This document shows, in pieces, positions 5,842 to 8,223 of a stretch of DNA of 8,223 bases. The DNA is from Clostridia bacterium. GTDB lineage: Bacteria; Bacillota_A; Clostridia; Oscillospirales; CAG-382. The stretch's first letter is position 1. Each line of letters opens with the position of its first letter. The DNA lies in contig JAGAAM010000062.1 of NCBI GenBank assembly GCA_017615235.1, positions 1-8,223 of the forward strand. The letters run 5' to 3'. The position numbers were made by a program, and so were the translations under genes. The notes beneath the pieces are model-generated. The model did not search any database. It saw only the letters and a list, made by a program, of their open reading frames with translations, and was not told the DNA's origin.

Positions 5842-7468
5842 CGCAGAGTATTTCGGTCCCGCTGAAGAAGAAGGTGAGGATGTATTTGTAATTGTATCCC
5901 TCTTTCGACAGCTTTTCGCTTCCGGCGGCGCTGAATCCGACGCCGTGACCGGCGCCTACGCCGCTTATGACGACTTTCGTCGGGGATATCTTTTTGCCGC
6001 TCGTGGTGACGTAGGTCTCGCCGAACGACGTGAATTTTTTATAACCTTCCGCGGTAAGTATGCCTTCGACCCGCCTCTTTTCCACGGTTCCTTCGGCGGT
6101 AAGCACGTCGACTTCCGCGACGTAGGTCACGCTGAAGTTCGCACTGTTGACTCCCAGCGCGGCGCGTATCTTTTCGCTGTTTTCAACAGTGACGCTGTTA
6201 CCGGAGCCGTCGCTGACCGAAAGCACGGTGATATAGTCCGAACCGTAGGGGTCGGTCTCCAGTATCTGCATCGAGATATTCTTGTCTTTAAGGCCGGAAA
6301 ACCTCGATCTCGATTTAAGATAGGAGTAAAACTCGTTCTTCGTGAATTCCTTCGACCACGCTTTGGCTTCGTCGTTTTCGTTGTCTTCAAGGAACACCGT
6401 CGTCAGATAAGGCACTTCCTCGCCGCCCCACGCCGCGACGGAGGAACAGCTCGCGCCGCCGTTGGAACCGTGATAAAGCACGGTTATCGGGTCGCCATCG
6501 TAGGCGCAGTACTGGCCGCGCGTCGAATCGACTATAGCGTTGTTAGTCTCGTCCATCCTGTAAACACCGGCATACACCTGACAACAGCCGGAATAGGAAC
6601 AGACGTCGAATCCCTGCCTGGAATGCTTTTTGCCGAGCGCGCAGGTCCTCGCCAGCACCGAGAAGGCGCGGCGGGTCTCTTTCGTCATCGAGGTGCCGAT
6701 CTCGTTCGACATGACGCATTTCGTGTAGGTCTCAAGCCCTACGCGGTTCACCATATTGAGAAGTTCCGAATCGACGGAATATACGAAGCATCCGGGGTAG
6801 GAATACATATTGGTGTTGCCGGAATAATGCTTGACGGGCAGCGCGACGTTGCCGCCGTTCTGCGCTTGAAGAGCAAGCGAGTTCCCGGTCGCGTTCCAGA
6901 CGAAAAGTATTTTTCCCGCTTCGGCGTCGAGCACGGTGATGCCGCCCGAAACCGGTTCCGCGATATTCGTATATCCCGCGGAAACGAGCGCCGCTTTGGA
7001 ATGCGCGGGTTTAAAGCGCGCTTCAAATCCTCCGTCGGTCAGCGCGACGAATCCGTCGCCGTATACCAAAGCCGCTTCGCGCGCCTCGTTATAAGTCGCG
7101 TAAGTCCCGGCGATCACGCTGTAAGCGCCGACGTTGCCTTCGCCTTTGCGGCAGATGCCGTATTCCGAGGAATAATTCGCGCTTGCATTGACCTGGGGAA
7201 GTAAGATTATCGCTTTTGCGCCGTCGGAGAACAGTTTCACGAGATCTCCGTTTTTGACGTATCCGAATTCAAATCCTGTCCTGCTTTCGTTGCGCGACGA
7301 AAAACGCCTGGTGTCGAGCGAGGAGGTCTTCGCGTAGAGACCTACTCTTACCACAGGTCCTTCGTAATTATCGCCCGCGGTTTCCGCCGATCCCGTCACG
7401 CCGTTGAACGTGACGAAACAGAAAACGAGCGAGAGTATCAACGAAATAAGCCTTTTAGTTCCTGTCAT
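5837..7468 (-). CDS. Secreted SpoIID/LytB-domain protein with SPOR-like segment
   Basis: This 543-residue protein has a signal peptide (about 5-28) and an N-terminal region that includes a SPOR-like stretch (AYSVIAGTYATYNEAREA, from 115), a fold that binds denuded glycan. The SpoIID domain follows from about 245: LETYTKCVMSNEIG, with the expected catalytic Glu256, then RTCALGKKHSRQGFDVC. A Cys290/Cys295/Cys296 cluster, LYHGSNGGASCSS (331-343) and a C-terminal GAGHGVGFSAAG with intact His508 complete it. Family members cut or modify peptidoglycan glycan strands, like SpoIID, or stimulate an amidase, like LytB. It is distinct from the canonical spoIID in this window, being about twice as long and with the GHG motif kept. 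ATG at 7468 is preferred over GTG at 7474. The start lies 14 bases inside the upstream gene, with GGTGA just before it, so the two are translationally coupled. Confidence 0.88.
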   Translation of the reverse strand: MTGTKRLISLILSLVFCFVTFNGVTGSAETAGDNYEGPVVRVGLYAKTSSLDTRRFSSRNESRTGFEFGYVKNGDLVKLFSDGAKAIILLPQVNASANYSSEYGICRKGEGNVGAYSVIAGTYATYNEAREAALVYGDGFVALTDGGFEARFKPAHSKAALVSAGYTNIAEPVSGGITVLDAEAGKILFVWNATGNSLALQAQNGGNVALPVKHYSGNTNMYSYPGCFVYSVDSELLNMVNRVGLETYTKCVMSNEIGTSMTKETRRAFSVLARTCALGKKHSRQGFDVCSYSGCCQVYAGVYRMDETNNAIVDSTRGQYCAYDGDPITVLYHGSNGGASCSSVAAWGGEEVPYLTTVFLEDNENDEAKAWSKEFTKNEFYSYLKSRSRFSGLKDKNISMQILETDPYGSDYITVLSVSDGSGNSVTVENSEKIRAALGVNSANFSVTYVAEVDVLTAEGTVEKRRVEGILTAEGYKKFTSFGETYVTTSGKKISPTKVVISGVGAGHGVGFSAAGSEKLSKEGYNYKYILTFFFSGTEILCV

Positions 7469-7940
7469 AATCACCGCGCACGGTAAGTTCAGCCGTGCTT
7501 CCCGTTATAAGTATCGCTTTTACGGCGGCGCTGCCAGCCGAAAGATAAATATGTCCGTATTCAAGCGCCGCGCCGGAGAAAAGCTCCGTGCCGCTTGCGG
7601 CATCCGTGATGCCGTCGCCCGCTTTTGCGGAAGAAGTGACGGCCACGGCTTCGCCTCCGCGAAGGATCAATTCGCTCCCGCGGGGAAGTATTATGATCTC
7701 GCCGCGCTGCGCCGAAAGATCGGAATAATCCGAAGTCACGGCGGTTTTGCCGCCTTTGGAAAGTTCGTCAAGTATTTCCTGCTTGAGCTGTTCTTTGAAA
7801 GCATCAAGCTGTTTTTTGAAAAAGCCGTAAGAGACCGGAGCGTCGTCCGGTACGGGGTCGTCGCTCTGCTCCGCCCATACGCTTGTGGAAAGCGCGGCGG
7901 CGAGCAGTATGACCAGTATCACGGCGATAAATCTTTTCAT
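7455..7940 (-). CDS. Small secreted coiled-coil protein, uncharacterised clostridial type
   Basis: This 161-residue protein begins with a clear signal peptide (MKRFIAVILVILLAAALS, likely cleaved after VWA at about 23). A short acidic stretch and an amphipathic helix follow (about 40-62, FFKKQLDAFKEQLKQEILDEL), probably a coiled coil. The rest is a beta-rich domain with EIIILPRGSELILRGGEAVAV and a final AELTVRGDY. The LPRGSELILRGG pattern reminds me of small conserved secreted proteins of clostridia with no known function. The ATG at 7940 has GAGGTG about 10 bases upstream and starts exactly at the signal peptide. A longer in-frame start near 8063 would lie within the promoter and is rejected. 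The gene overlaps the SpoIID/LytB-domain gene by 14 bases, which suggests the two products work together outside the membrane, perhaps as a complex; that part is inference. Confidence 0.8.
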   Translation of the reverse strand: MKRFIAVILVILLAAALSTSVWAEQSDDPVPDDAPVSYGFFKKQLDAFKEQLKQEILDELSKGGKTAVTSDYSDLSAQRGEIIILPRGSELILRGGEAVAVTSSAKAGDGITDAASGTELFSGAALEYGHIYLSAGSAAVKAILITGSTAELTVRGDYDRN

Positions 7941-8046
7941 TTTGATGATACACCTCGACAGGCGGTCTTTTAAAAATATATACTGTCCCGAAACGCCGGA
8001 AATGCCTTCTGAACCGCCGAAATAAAGTATGCACATATGATCGCTC

Positions 8047-8073
8047 ACTATATAGTATAACACGCGGTGTCAA
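8047..8073 (-). promoter_or_regulatory. Candidate vegetative promoter for the secreted pair
   Basis: On the minus strand, TTGACA (8068-8073) is followed after 15 bases by TATAGT (8047-8052). An overlapping choice is an extended -10, TGTTATACT, with TATACT at 8054-8059 and no clear -35. Either would start transcription near 8040-8047 and give a leader of roughly 100 bases before the ATG at 7940. The TTGACA spacing is shorter than ideal, so the exact elements are uncertain, but the region is the only good promoter candidate for the pair. Confidence 0.55.
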
Positions 8074-8126
8074 GTTTTTGCGGTCAAAAATTATATTTTT
8101 TCACGCAAGGCAGGCAAAATCCCTTG

Positions 8127-8145
8127 AAAAAAGCCGCCCGACGGC
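8127..8145 (-). terminator. Short rho-independent terminator for a gene beyond the right edge
   Basis: On the minus strand, GCCG-TCGGG-CGGC (8133-8145) is followed by six T (8127-8132). The stem is only four GC pairs, or five with a wobble, so it is weaker than the terminator after spoIIQ. It would end a minus-strand transcript entering from the right. The remaining bases to 8223 are AT-rich, and I see no gene in them. Confidence 0.55.
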
Positions 8146-8223
8146 ACAATATTTTGCGGTATGTTAATTATACCCGCACAAAATCCGCGCACAGTAATTT
8201 AAAGCAAAAAATTTTCAAAAAAA

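Noticed and set aside
5636..7204. Long plus-strand open frame of about 520 codons, antisense to the SpoIID/LytB-domain gene and part of the membrane-protein gene
   Set aside because: The opposite strand encodes clear domain motifs and a signal peptide. The plus-strand product is rich in Arg, His and Val with no domain, and no promoter or good ribosome site precedes it. It is a by-product of GC-rich codon use.
7941..8063. N-terminal extension of the small secreted protein to 8063
   Set aside because: It would bury the signal peptide internally and overlap the candidate promoter.
8105..8126. CAAGG...CCTTG inverted repeat as a second terminator
   Set aside because: There are only five pairs around an 11-base loop, and no T run follows directly on either strand.
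8160..8200. TATAAT on the minus strand at 8167-8172 as a promoter
   Set aside because: No -35 at 16-18 bases. The transcript would run into the terminator at 8127-8145 within about 30 bases.

Overview
The window comes from the chromosome of an endospore-forming member of the Firmicutes, most likely an uncultured clostridial lineage of the Oscillospirales or Christensenellales kind. The evidence is a spoIID-spoIIQ pair, Shine-Dalgarno-led genes, sigma-A style TTGAAA/TATAAT promoters, and GC-rich coding regions separated by short AT-rich gaps. The species cannot be named from the sequence. All supported genes lie on the minus strand, so transcription runs from the right edge to the left edge.

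Region by region, in the direction of transcription: (1) 8223-7941 is a 283-base AT-rich gap. It holds a small terminator hairpin for a gene beyond the right edge, then a candidate promoter and an untranslated leader of about 100 bases. (2) 7940-5837 is a two-gene overlapping unit: a 161-residue secreted coiled-coil protein and a 543-residue secreted SpoIID/LytB-domain protein with a SPOR-like segment. (3) 5841-5772 carries a tandem 13-base repeat with an inverted repeat, followed by an exact-spacing sigma-A promoter. (4) 5751-4861 encodes an unrecognised membrane protein with about eight membrane segments. (5) 4866-3148 is the sporulation core. spoIID is preceded by a sigma-E-like promoter and has a strong Shine-Dalgarno with a TTG start. 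spoIIQ follows with its own sigma-F/G-like promoter and ends in a strong terminator. (6) 3078-1 is a sigma-A-driven pair of GT-C type membrane glycosyltransferases; the second runs off the left edge.

How the parts fit together: in known endospore formers, SpoIID (mother-cell side) trims septal peptidoglycan during engulfment. SpoIIQ (forespore side) builds the zipper and channel with SpoIIIAH. The candidate promoters fit that division of labour, with a sigma-E-like site before spoIID and a sigma-F/G-like site before spoIIQ. The second SpoIID-domain protein, with a different promoter context and an intact GHG motif, suggests a separate glycan-trimming activity encoded next door. The gene spoIIID, usual downstream of spoIIQ in clostridia, is absent here and replaced by the glycosyltransferase pair. 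No mobile elements, CRISPR arrays, tRNA or rRNA genes are visible. I do not see a wholly new system. The most unusual points are active-site substitutions in both SpoIID and SpoIIQ, the paired secreted SpoIID-like unit, and the repeat cluster at 5811-5841.
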